From contig NC_080423.1 in the NCBI RefSeq assembly GCF_029873635.1, forward strand, positions 88,023,191 to 88,087,190: DNA of 64,000 nucleotides, given 5' to 3'. The notes under the pieces were generated by a model. The model saw only the letters and a list, made by a program, of their open reading frames with translations. It was not told where the DNA came from and searched no databases. This stretch comes from Malania oleifera (taxonomy: Eukaryota; Streptophyta; Magnoliopsida; Santalales; Ximeniaceae). Positions within the stretch are counted from its first letter, which is position 1; the number at the start of each line of letters is the position of its first letter. Made by a program: the position numbers and the translations under genes. Below are positions 46,669 through 58,500 of this stretch, piece after piece.

Positions 46669-49600
46669 TGTTCCTAAACTGTGTCCACAAAAGTACCAAT
46701 AATTTCATTCCTGAAATAGGCGATCCGCTGTGTCCCAAATAAATTTAGTTATAATTATCAAAAGGGATGCATTATAAAACCAAAAGAGAAAAAAAATGTA
46801 ACTGAACAGGTATAAAACATTCAGGCTAGAAGAAGATTTTAAGCAAGAACTGCTTACATATCAGGTGTTCTAATGTCAAACAGTCGAACAGAACCATCCG
46901 CAAAACCAGCTGCAAGTTGACCCCCATTAACTTGAGAAGCAGACTTCCAATGGCATGCAAAAAATGCACCCATTAGAAAAGGCAAACATCAACAACAACC
47001 ATAACTAGAAACAAATGATAAAGCACAGAAAAAGACCTTAAAACAATAACATTGAAACTTAAAAGCAAAGAATAATTAATGAAACAGATCAAAAGTACAG
47101 AAGGAACATATCATTGCAGTACAGCATAACCATTGCAGAACAGCATCAGAACCATTAAAAGACAATGCACTTATTGAGCAACTATTGTGCTTCACCAAGG
47201 TTGGAGTTCGGTATACATTGCACCCACCAAAGGCTGGTGAATGATACGCATTTTCTGCCCAAAAAATTTCAAGAGTCACAAGACAAAATGACTCGACACC
47301 TTCCACGTACATGTACCTTGAATAGTGTGTCGGTCTTAGCCCAACTCCGATAAAGTATTGCCTCAGTTGGCTCATCAGGTCTCACAGTTTTGCCCATAAA
47401 AGGCGCCTCACATGGTTGAAACCTAAACCATCACTACATAGCTTAGATCCCCTAGTACATGCACAATGTAGGATCCTGACACACGGCTTCTCTCTTCATA
47501 GTACCAAGTGATATTCCTCCTACAATGTAATATTCCTCCTACAATTCCTAAAAATTTTCACCTACATTTTGACCTATTTTAACTCCACCAGCTGCATAAC
47601 ATTACCCTGCAAATTATTTTTTTCCACAACAGCCACTTTTTGAGGTGCAATGGATGGACCCTCATTGGAGGCTGATTAAAGAGAACTGAAGTGATGAATT
47701 ATTCAGCTCAATAGATTTAGGATAATCAATTTTCATGTCATTAGGGGTATGCCTGATTTCTGGTATTATAGGCTTTCTTATAAATAGTGTGCAAAAGCCA
47801 TGTACAAGGTGGTTTTTTTAATGAACTTGAATGGAAGTGAATGTGTCATTTCTCCCATTGTATTTCCTTCCTGCTCTTTCTTCTTCCTTCTTCGCCTCAC
47901 CTCTCTCTCCCAAATTATGTATTGGCTGTAATTCCGTGATGCTGTCCTGCATCATTAGGTATCAGAGCACATTCACAATCACACCATTCTTCCATTTTCA
48001 ATCCTCCTCTCTCCATCTCACACTCACGCGCGCACACAAAATTCCTGATCTTCTAATCTTATCTCTGCTCCATTTATGAATTTCTCCTTCTCTTTCTTCT
48101 TCCGTCCCCTCACCTCTCTCTCTCTCTCCCAAATTATGTATTGGCTGTAATTCTATGATGCTGTCCTGCATCATTGCATATCAGAGCCCATTCACAACCA
48201 CACCATTCTTCTCTCTCTCTCTCTCTCTGCTCCATTTATGTTTCTCTCTGAAATTCTACTTCGCAGGATACTGCATATGCGGGAGCTTTGTGCACCAGGC
48301 TGCCCTTAACTTTTTTCTTGCTAATTTTATCCTTTAATAATCTTCTTCTCGCTTTTCTTCCCTGTTTTCTCTCTAATCTCTTCTACTTATCTCTCAATTT
48401 CCCATCTCAAAACCATCCAGTAATTTAAATCCCAATCCCAGATTTCAGCCCCTTCAATCATCCTCTCTGCTCTGAAATTTCAGTGAAGAGAAAAAAGCTG
48501 CTACTGCCAGCCAAAATTACAGCTGTGACACTCATACTCTGAAAACCACTTTGCTGGAATATTTCCATGACACCATCCACACCATGAAAACAAAATCCGC
48601 TGAAAGGCACCGCCGGGGGGGGGGGGGGGGGGGGGGGGGTGGGGTGTGTGGGTGGAGGTTGTCTGCATGGTCAGATCATAGGATTGGATCATGGCCTGTA
48701 AGATTCTACATACAATGTAAAGTAAATTAAATTATTATTTTTTTTGTATTACACTTTTATGACATCTCTTAATAAAATAAGCTTAAAAACTTGGCAGTAA
48801 TAGTAAGTTTAAGAAATTAAACTATTTTTGGAATGTAGCTCACTCACTACCTAGCAGGTTTTTCCATCAACAATTTTGACACTAAAAATTATCTGAACAG
48901 TCTAAATTGCAGAATGCTCTGCAAAAGGGCAGACTGTTGCCAGCTTGTTTATTCAATAATTGTAATAAAAAATAAAAGTAAAAAAAGAATGAATAAAAAA
49001 GGAAGAAGAAATTGCTCATCTTAATCCAATGAACTGCTGTAAACTTCTCAATTTTGTGGCTTTGTCATCAGCCTATATGAAGAAGAAGAAAAAGAACAAG
49101 AAGGAAGAAGGAAACGGAGGAAGAGGAAGAAAAGAAAAAGAAAATTTTTTTTTTTCTTGAAGAAGAGCTTTTTGTTAGTCGCAATGTCTTTTAAAAGGCG
49201 AAGGCGTAAGGTGTCATGGGCCGACTATTTCACACCTTTGTGAATGGACCGTGCGGCGCTAGCTAAAGCACTTTTGTTTAACTAGCCAACCTATTGTCTA
49301 CCACAATTCATCCACGAAACACTTTCATTATCATTCAATCAAACGTAAGCGGAAGCAGTAAGCAATTATGAAAGCAGTGGCAAGTAAGCAGTAAACATTG
49401 AAGCAACGCAATTCATTAACAACACCTCCGTTAACATTGTGTGTCTAGCGAGGGAGGCAAGTAGGCTAAACACGTTGACAATATCTAGTGAGGTTTACAA
49501 GTTGATGAACACTCACCTTCCCCTAAAAAGTTTTTTATGCAATTCTCACTCTGGCACTAGGAAATATCAAAGTGACCGAGGAGTCGTACTGCCTTATTTG

Positions 49601-52600
49601 GCATAGGGAGAAACTACTACTAGAAACTAAACCTATGCTAGTATTTATATGATGGAAACCCATCCCAAACGCACGAGACAAGCGGTTATAGGCAAGCATA
49701 ATGCCCTGAACAAGCTCGGCTCGTGACGTTCCCCCATTTATGCGGTCGATGTCCTCATAGACTTTGACACTAGGTACGCTTATACTTTATCCACGAACGG
49801 TTGCATAACTTCACTAGAAACCCAGCTGATTTCTTTATCGCTAAGGCCTTTCCACTTCACTAAGAACTCTCGCCACTTCTTCCTTGAGGATGCAAACTCT
49901 CTATCTGCAAGGACATCTTCAACTTCAAGTCTGTTAGGTTGCACTATCTTCAATTCTGCTCTGGTTGACTGACTTCTACTTGGATCTTCTGTATTGGCAT
50001 TCAACGGCTTGAGGCAGCTGACATGAAACATGGGAGGCATTTTCATTTAAGTCGAAGGGTCTATACTGTAAGAGGCCTTCTCAACTTTGGCCAAGATGGG
50101 GACTGGTCCTTCATATTTGCGAAGTAGTCTCTTATCTTGTCCTCGTAGTCACCTGATCTGTTCAGGATTGAGCTTCACAAGCATCAAGTCACCTACGTTG
50201 AACTGCTGCGGCCTTCTCCCCTGGTCTGCCCACTTCTTCATCCGCTTTGAAGCTTTCTCCAGAAAGGCTTGGGCAATCTCTATATTCTGTCTCCATTCTC
50301 TAGTGAAGATGTATGCCCTAGGATTCTTTCCTTTGTATGGCTCGTCCACTATGTGAGGTAACAGTGGTTGCTGGCCGATAACAAGCTCAAAAAGGCTCTT
50401 GTTGGTTGTTGAGCTCTTTTGAGTATTGAAACAGAACTGAGCCACATCAAGTAGTTGCACCCAATTCTTTTAATTGGCGTTAACGAAATGGTGCAAGTAC
50501 TCTTCCAATAGCCCATTGAATCTCTCTGTCTGTCTATGGATGGTAACTCAAAGAGATTTCAAGTTGTGAACCGAGAAATCTGAAAAGGTCTATCCAGAAG
50601 TTGCCGGTGAATCGTGAGTCTTGGTCACTAACAATGTCTTAGGGAACACCCCAATACTTCACAATATTCGTAAAGAACAATTGTGTCGTCTCCTCTGCCA
50701 AACAGTACTTTGGTGCGGGTATAAACGTACCATACTTTGAAAATTTGTTTATAACTACAAGTATAGACCTGTATTTCCCACTCTGGGCAGGTTGGTGATG
50801 AAGTCCAGTGAGACACTTTCCCACAGTTTTGATGGGATTGGTAGGGGCTCCAACAGCCCTTCAATCTTCCTCTACTCCACCTTGTCTTGTTGGCAAGTGA
50901 GACAAGTTCGGGTATAATCAACCACATCATCACGCATGTGGGCCCAATAATACCTCTGCTTCAGTAAAGCCAAAGTGTGCTGCCATCTTGAATGTCTGAC
51001 CCACATGGTATCATGACACTCTCAATAGTGTCTTCCTCAGATCACTAACTCGTGGCACAGAGCAGGCTACCATGGGTCATCAGCAATCCTTCTTCCATCC
51101 AAAACTGACATGCTTTCCTCACTTCGGTCAGCTTCATAATGTTCTGCGCAACTAGATCTTTGGCTAAGTTCTCCTCGATGCACTCCCGCATCTTCATGGT
51201 AACAGTACTCACAGTCAGGTGTGTTATCATCTGCAAGGCTTCCAGCTCGACCTTCCTACTCAGTGCATCAACAACTTGGTTCAGGCACCCCGCCATGTGA
51301 TCAAAGGAGAAATCAAATTCTACAAAAGAATTCCTGCCATTGGCCTTGCTTGGGTGTCAACTTCAACTATGTGAAGAAGTGACAAACACCTGAGTTATCC
51401 GTTTTCACCACAAACCTTGATCCAAGTAAGTAATGCTGCCACATGCGGAGACAATGTATCACCGCTAGCATCTTCTTCTCTTGAGTTATGTACTTCCACT
51501 CCACTTCACTAAGCTTACGACTCTCGTACGCAACAGAATGTCCTTGTAACAAGACTCCTCCAAGGGCGAAGTTTGATGCATCTGCTTGAACCTCGAAGGG
51601 TTTCATGACATCCGGAAGAGCAAGTACCAAATATCTCATCATGGCATCCTTCAAGTCATCAAAGGCTCCCTGGCACTTCTCTGTCTAGCTCCACCTATAA
51701 CCCTTATTTAGTAGTTCTGTCATAGGAGCAATTTTCCACGAATACCTCTTTACAAACTTCTTGTAATAGTTGGCAAGGCCAATAAAGGAACACAGCTCCT
51801 TTACTGTCATTGGGATCTTCCATTCTTAAATTGCCCTTACCTTTTCCATATCTATCTTGATATGACCTTGCTCAATCAAATGACCAAGGAATTTGATGTT
51901 TCGCTAAGCAAAAAAGCACTTCTTTTTCTTCACATACAGACTGTTCCCCCTCAGCCTATCGAACACCTTCTGTAGATGCTCTTTATGTTCCTCCAGAGTG
52001 AAACTGTAGACAACAATATCATCCAAGTACACCACAACAAACTTGTCGAGGTACTCGTGAAATACCTAGTTCATCAAGGTACAAAATGTTGCAAGCGCAT
52101 TCCTCAACCCAAATGTCATCACCAAGAATTCATACGCCCCATACCGTGTCACACAAGTAGTCTTCGGCTCATCCCCATAAGCAATCCTCACCTGATAGTA
52201 GCCTAACCTCAAGTCAAGTTTTGTGATGTGCTTGGCAAGACTCAGCTAATCTAACAGATCCACAATCAACGGAATAGGATACTTGTTGTGCACTGTCACC
52301 TTGTTGAGCGCTCGGTAGTCTACACACATATGCATGCTCCGATCATGCTTCTTCTGAAACAACATCGGTGCTCCGAACGGTGCTTTGGAAGGACGAATAT
52401 ATCCTGCTTCCAACAACTCATCAAGTTGTTCCCTCAGCTATGCTAGCTCTAGAGGCACCATCCAATACGGCATCTTACCAGGTGGTTTCACTCCTGGCAA
52501 CAACTCAATTTCATTCTCCACACCCCGTCGTGGAGGCAAGTTATGAGGCAGCTTATCCGGAATCACCTCTTTGTACTCATCCAACACAGCTTGGATGGTC

Positions 52601-55479
52601 GTAGGCACCAACTCTTGGCCTACTTCATCTACCACCAACGTGGCTAGATATGTCTGCTCACCCCTTCTCAACCCCTTCTTGAGTTGCATGCCTAAAAGGA
52701 ACTTCCCATCGTCTCCTTTCGTCGCAACGGCTTGCACCATGTAAAGGTGATCTCCCATCAGACACAAGGAACCAACAGAAGGCATTAGCAGTGCCTTCGT
52801 CCCCCTCAGGAATCCCAATCCCAAAATGACTTGAAAGTCATCCAATGGCACCGCTGTGAAATTTGCATGACCTGCCCACCATCCAAGCTTCACAATCACT
52901 TGCTTGGCTACTCCCATAGTAGGCTGGGCTACACAATTCACCGCATTCATGTGTCCTCTATCCTTCTCCAAGGATAAGTTGAGCCTCCTTGCTTCTGCCT
53001 GTGAAACAAAATTATGAGTAGCCCCGGTATATAGAGCACGTACTCTTCCCATTGATCCTCAAGTCCACAAATATCAGTCATTTTGCTTGTCTAACTTTCG
53101 GTGCTTTCGCCTGATTTTTCAATTCGTTCATCAGCCACATTACACCCATCCTCGAGGTATCCTCCTCTTCCCCATCACTTTTCACTACCTGCTTCACAAT
53201 GGAAACTTGTAAGGCATTAAGTGCTGCCCTGTGAGGGCACTCAAAAACTCTATGAGGGCCTCAACACAAGTAACACAAAATTTTACTATTTCCATTGGGT
53301 GTGTTGAACCCTCGAGACGATGAAGCTTCTTTAGAAGTTGATGCCTTATGGTCCACTCCCCCACTTTTGGGTTTGCCCCTTCTTGGAAGATTTTCCGTTG
53401 TTTCCCCCTACACTAAACTCTTTAGACAAAGCGGTATTATCACCAGCGTAGTCAGCAAAGCGTTCCGCAACAACTTGTGTAGTGGACAAGTCTTGAACTC
53501 TTTGCCTATGGAGTTATGTTCTTGCCCACAGTTTCAACCCCTCAAGAAAATTGAATAGCTTATCCTATTCTGACATGTCCCTGATATCCAACATCAAAGC
53601 AGAAAATTATTTGACATATTCCCTGATTGACCCAGTACGCTTGAGGTTTCTCAGCTTCTTCTTAGCATTGTATTCAACATTCTCAGGAAAGAACTGGACC
53701 TTGAGCTCTCTCTTCAAGTCTGCCCAACTATACACTACATGAAATCCATTTTCAATTTCATTGTACTTAGTACGACGCCACAATTTGGCGTCACCAACCA
53801 AGTACATAGTCGCACTATCTATTTTCACCTGTTCTGAGTCCGTCCTCATAGCGCAAAAGCACTGCTCCATATCAAACAAGAAGTTCTCCAACTTCTTCGC
53901 ATCACAGGCACCCCCATACGTCTTGGGTTCTAGTACCTTGGTCTCGCAAAACCCCCAGAGTTTTAGAGTTTCCCGTGGCAAGAACCACCAAATTCACCTT
54001 TGCAGTCAAATCAGCTATTTGAGCTTGCAAGGTTTCCACAGTATGGTGAAAGTCCTCTGACATTTCACCTATCAAACTTGCTTGATGCTTTTGTGATCCC
54101 ACCACTTCATCGACAAGTTCCTTCAATTGGGCCATCTTTGTGGCCACATTGTTGGTTGTTGTCTCAGCCTGTGCTTCGAGCACACTAATTCTCTCAGCAT
54201 TGGTTGGTGCCATGGTCATTTACCAAAGCTTTACCAATCCCAGAACGAAGCCAACTGAATTCACGTAGCAACTAACCGAGCTCTGATACTAGGAGTCACA
54301 GGCCGACTATTTCACACCTTTGTGAATGGACTGTGCGGCGCTAGCTAAAGCACTCTTGTTTAACTAGCCAATCTATCGTTTACCACAATTCATCCACAAA
54401 ACACTTTCATTATCATTCAATCAAATGTAAGCGGAAGCAGTAAGAAATTATGAAAGCAGTGGCAAGTAAGCAGTAAACATTGAAGCAATGCAATTCTTTA
54501 ACAACACCTCCATTATTATTGCGTGTCTAGCAAGGGAGGCAAGTAGGCTAAACACGTTGACAATATCTAGTAAGTTTTACAAGTTGATGAACACTCACCC
54601 TTCCCGAAAGAGCTTTCTGTGCAATTCTCACTCTAGCACTAGGAAACATCAAAGTAACCGAGGAGTCATATTGCCTTATTTGGAATAGGGAGAAACTACT
54701 ACTAGAAAATAAACCTACACTAGTATTTACATTATAAAACCCATCCCAAAAGCACGAGATAAGCGGTCACAGGCAAGCATAATGCCCTAAACAAGCTCAG
54801 CTCGTGACAGCAAGGCGCTCTAACCCTTAAGAGGCGAGACGTAAGCCTTAAGCCGTTGGGGCGTAAGCCTTAAGGCATTGGGGCGTGAGCCTTTTGAGAT
54901 TTTATTTTTTGATAAAAATATGTAAATAAATTATATATTTTAAAAATTAAGAAAAAAAATTAAGAAAAACAAAAATATAATGTAAAAAAAAAAAATCAAA
55001 TATAATTTGCAAACTACTTGCTGGCCATTCAAATTCATTACATAAATCATCACAAGAGACAGCTATAACATTACAAAGTTCAAATTATTTTTCAAGATCT
55101 AAGATAAAACTAAATTGTTTTGGAAAGGATGAGGATCACGAGTTTTAGAAATCTACTCATATGATGCCATTCTTTTTATATAAACATGGAGTTAATATTT
55201 TCTAGCCAATCTTACTCGAGAATCACACACCCAAAATGCGTAAGCCTCAACTAGAAAAGGCGTGCCTTTTGAGGAAATGCATAAGCCTTAGTGAGTAATG
55301 TGTTAGCCTTTTTGGGATTTGATATTTTCGATTAAGCCTCAAGGAATTTTAGGTATGCCTTGCCTATAAAACATTGGTTAGTTGAAAAGAAAACGAAAGC
55401 TGTCTGTCCTCACCTTTGAAAGAAAAAAAAAAAAAAGTCTCAAGCTTGTCTATAAGAGAAAATAAGAGGAAGTAAGTTA

Positions 55480-55526
<47 letters not shown>

Positions 55527-58500
55527 AAGATAAAGCATAACAGCTACAGGCCTGCAACTTTAAGTTCTCAGCCTGACTCTGCAACTCCATGGTTGTTGAA
55601 GCTCTCTGCTGTCGCAATCTCTCAGCTAGTCTTCGCTGCTGCTGCCAGAAGAAGCAACAGTCCCAACCTGCTGATAGACAACTTGGGGTCTGCCAATCAA
55701 GAACTCTCTAAGCTCTCTGAAAGTTATCAGTTTTGAAGGATGAAAGCTTTCAGGAGATGCTCAGCTGCTCTCTTGACTTGGAACGAACAAATCTCAGGAG
55801 ATGCCCATTATTTTGACCTAAACTTTTATGCATCTGGGCCAGCTGGACCAAATTTTGTGTCTATTGCAGAAGTATTTAGGCCAATAAAAATATTGATCAG
55901 GCTTTTTACTTATCTTAAACGGAAAAAAATTCATATACAGCTGCACAAGTAGGATCAATAAGATATCAATTAGGATCACAATCCTCCAATCCTAACGATC
56001 CTAATACGATCTGGATCATAAGATAATATGATCCGGTTCAGAATTTTGATAACCATGAAGACACCCCAGCTTTCACCCCTTTAAAATCCCCAAATTTCTG
56101 GCAATTTCTCTTCACTGCCACCACCATTGGACTTGCCCACCCCTTGATCTACAGCATCTGAAAATTCATCACAGAGGACCCTTACTGGTGGTGCCCGCCA
56201 CATGCACCCTGCACGCCGACTGTGCACGTGGGAAACTCTCCTGAAATTGCTGCAACTTCCAGACTTGCCATAAATTGATTCTAGCCACAAAAATTTTGTC
56301 GTCTCCCCAGCGATTTTGATCTGCAGCATGATATTTTGATCCCAGACATTATATTTTGCATGCAAATGTGATTTTTATATGAAAAGCTAGAAATTGGACC
56401 ATCAGTGTTCCATCAGCACTTTAAAGCAACAATTTGTCACTGCCAGCAACAAGAATCAGATTTTTCTGCATTTCGTGAGTTTTGTAATAGATTGATCCTC
56501 CAACATTTCAAAATTTGAGACCAAATATTTTTCAACTGAGGGAGCTTTGATGTAGGACAAGAAGTAGGGCAAAGGAGGGACTCTCATTGGAGGCTAATTG
56601 AATAGAATAGAATTGAAGAATTCACTACTATAGATTTAGGATAATTAATTAGACTTATGCTATTCGGGGGTTGGTTTGTAATACTTGTGCATTTTAGGGG
56701 TTCTTTTGTAATGATTCTCATGTATATTTAGAGGTATATACGTAATTTCTAGTATTACAGGCTTTCTTATAAATTGTGTGTGAAAGTTAGGGGTGAACTT
56801 GGTTTTATTCAGGTGGGTTATAGCCTAAACCAACAACCGAACCAAATTGCTCAGTTCGAAAAAATATTAAAACAAAACCAAACTGTAAACTGCTGATTTA
56901 AGAAGAGAGCAAACCGTCAGTTTAACATTCGGTTTGGTTATTTTTGGTTTTTCCAAATTTTTAACTATACAAATCAAATCCACTCAGGCCAAGATTTGCT
57001 ATGACACAATGGCTAGAGCCATAGCCCAAGATTTCAAGGTCCAAATCAATTGAAGGCCCATGATGGTGAGGTGCAGGAGCGGAAGAGCAATGTGGGGCAT
57101 TTGTAGGAAGTGGAAGAAGTTCCCTTCTTCCATTCAATCGATGTGGGACAAGAAGAATAAAAGGAGAAGCTGCCTTGTGCTGTGGGCTACACGCTACAGC
57201 AACATAACCCTCAATCAGTCAATCCTCCCAGTTCCCACATCGAGAACTTACAAAAGAGTGAAGATTCTAGCCATCTATAAAACACCATCCAGCCTTCCTT
57301 TCTCTTTCAATTTTGAAATATCAGATAATATGAAAATTGAAAATTATATTAAATTTAAAATTTTAATAAATTGGAATATGTATATAAATAAAAGTTAAAA
57401 TAATGTATATATTTTTTTGAGTATGAAACCCTCCATATATAAACAAACTCATTATATTTTATAGATTACTTCAGTTGTTCGGTTCAGTTTTTGCTTAGAA
57501 ACTCAAACCAAAGACAAAAATTGAAGATCAAAAAACTGAGCCAAATATAATTTCAGTCTGGTTTCAGTTCATTTTTAGGTTTTTTAGTAATTTTTGTACA
57601 GCCCTAGAGAAAGTCATGCAAGAGGTGGTTTTTTGATGAATTTGAACTGAAGTGCCCCTGTGATTTCCCCCCTTGCATCTCCTTCCTTCCCTTCTTCCTT
57701 CTTCCTTCTTCCTCACTGCTCTCCTCTGTCTCTCCCAAATTATGAGTTGGCTGTAGTTTCATGATGCTGCCTTGCATCAATGTGACCCAACAATAAATTG
57801 ACTAATGGATTCTAACATCGATTTTCTACAAACAAAGCATTGTTGTTGAAGACATAAAAGGCACAGACAGGTGCACACGGCATGAGCACTTGGAGCACAA
57901 GGGGGAGGCATAGGTGCACAACTCATAGTTGAAGTACACATCAATTCAAGTGTGTAAATGACCAATATAATGGATTCAACATTTGTAATAACATCACACT
58001 AACACTTGAATTTAAAAATACAAAATATCCAATACTGAGTGAACAAATCAAGAAAGGTAAGAAAAGGCAGAAAATGGAGTTGAATCTTTCATAAATGCTA
58101 AGAGTTCAATACTAAAACACTTTATGAGTTCAATACTAAAACAAGAAAGAAGAGAAGAGAATATGAGAATGTTGATTAGATCTAGAAAACAATAACAACA
58201 ACAACAACAAAGTACATCCTGGTCAAGAAAAGCAAGAAGACAGTGGCAAAGGAATTGAGGCAGATAACAAACTCTGATGCAGGAGAAAAAAACAGCATTT
58301 AACTGGTTGTGAAAGAAAAAGAAGAAAAAGAGAAGTTTGGAACTCTGATCATGAAGCAGGAACCAAAAAAATTCAACCAAAAACATTTACGAAGCGATCT
58401 TGATGAACCTGTTAAGGGTCCTCTTGCCTCAGGCGACCTGAGGCGCTAGCCTCTGCCTCATGCCTAGGCCTGCCTTTAACAGCAATGAAACAGAATTATC

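Larger units (their letters stand above)
49212..54809 (-). mobile_element. Ty3/gypsy chromovirus, 5.6 kb, degenerate, inserted in the MITE
   Basis: Two LTRs of 516-517 bp flank gag-pol, a chromodomain, a primer site and a purine tract, all on the minus strand. Flanks GTAAGG (49206-49211) and GCAAGG (54810-54815) form an imperfect target duplication. The terminal chromodomain places it among plant chromoviruses. At least six in-frame stops in reverse transcriptase/RNase H show that it is dead. Confidence 0.93.
49182..55376. mobile_element. MITE family member 3 (inverted copy), split by gypsy element
   Basis: The left piece 49182-49211 starts CAATGTCTTTTAAAAGGCG. The right piece 54810-55376 ends CTATAAAACATTG. 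The outer flanks GTTAGTCG (49174-49181) and GTTAGTTG (55377-55384) match at 7 of 8. Removing the gypsy element leaves about 597 bp. Its right piece, reverse-complemented, aligns with 34241-34586 (GGCTTATGCATTT, CTAGAAAATATTAACTCCAT, GTTTATATAAAA). Confidence 0.85.

Noticed and set aside
46380-46742. 120-residue plus-strand frame
   Set aside because: It passes through a T13-G21 homopolymer within a RAPTOR intron and has no recognisable domain.
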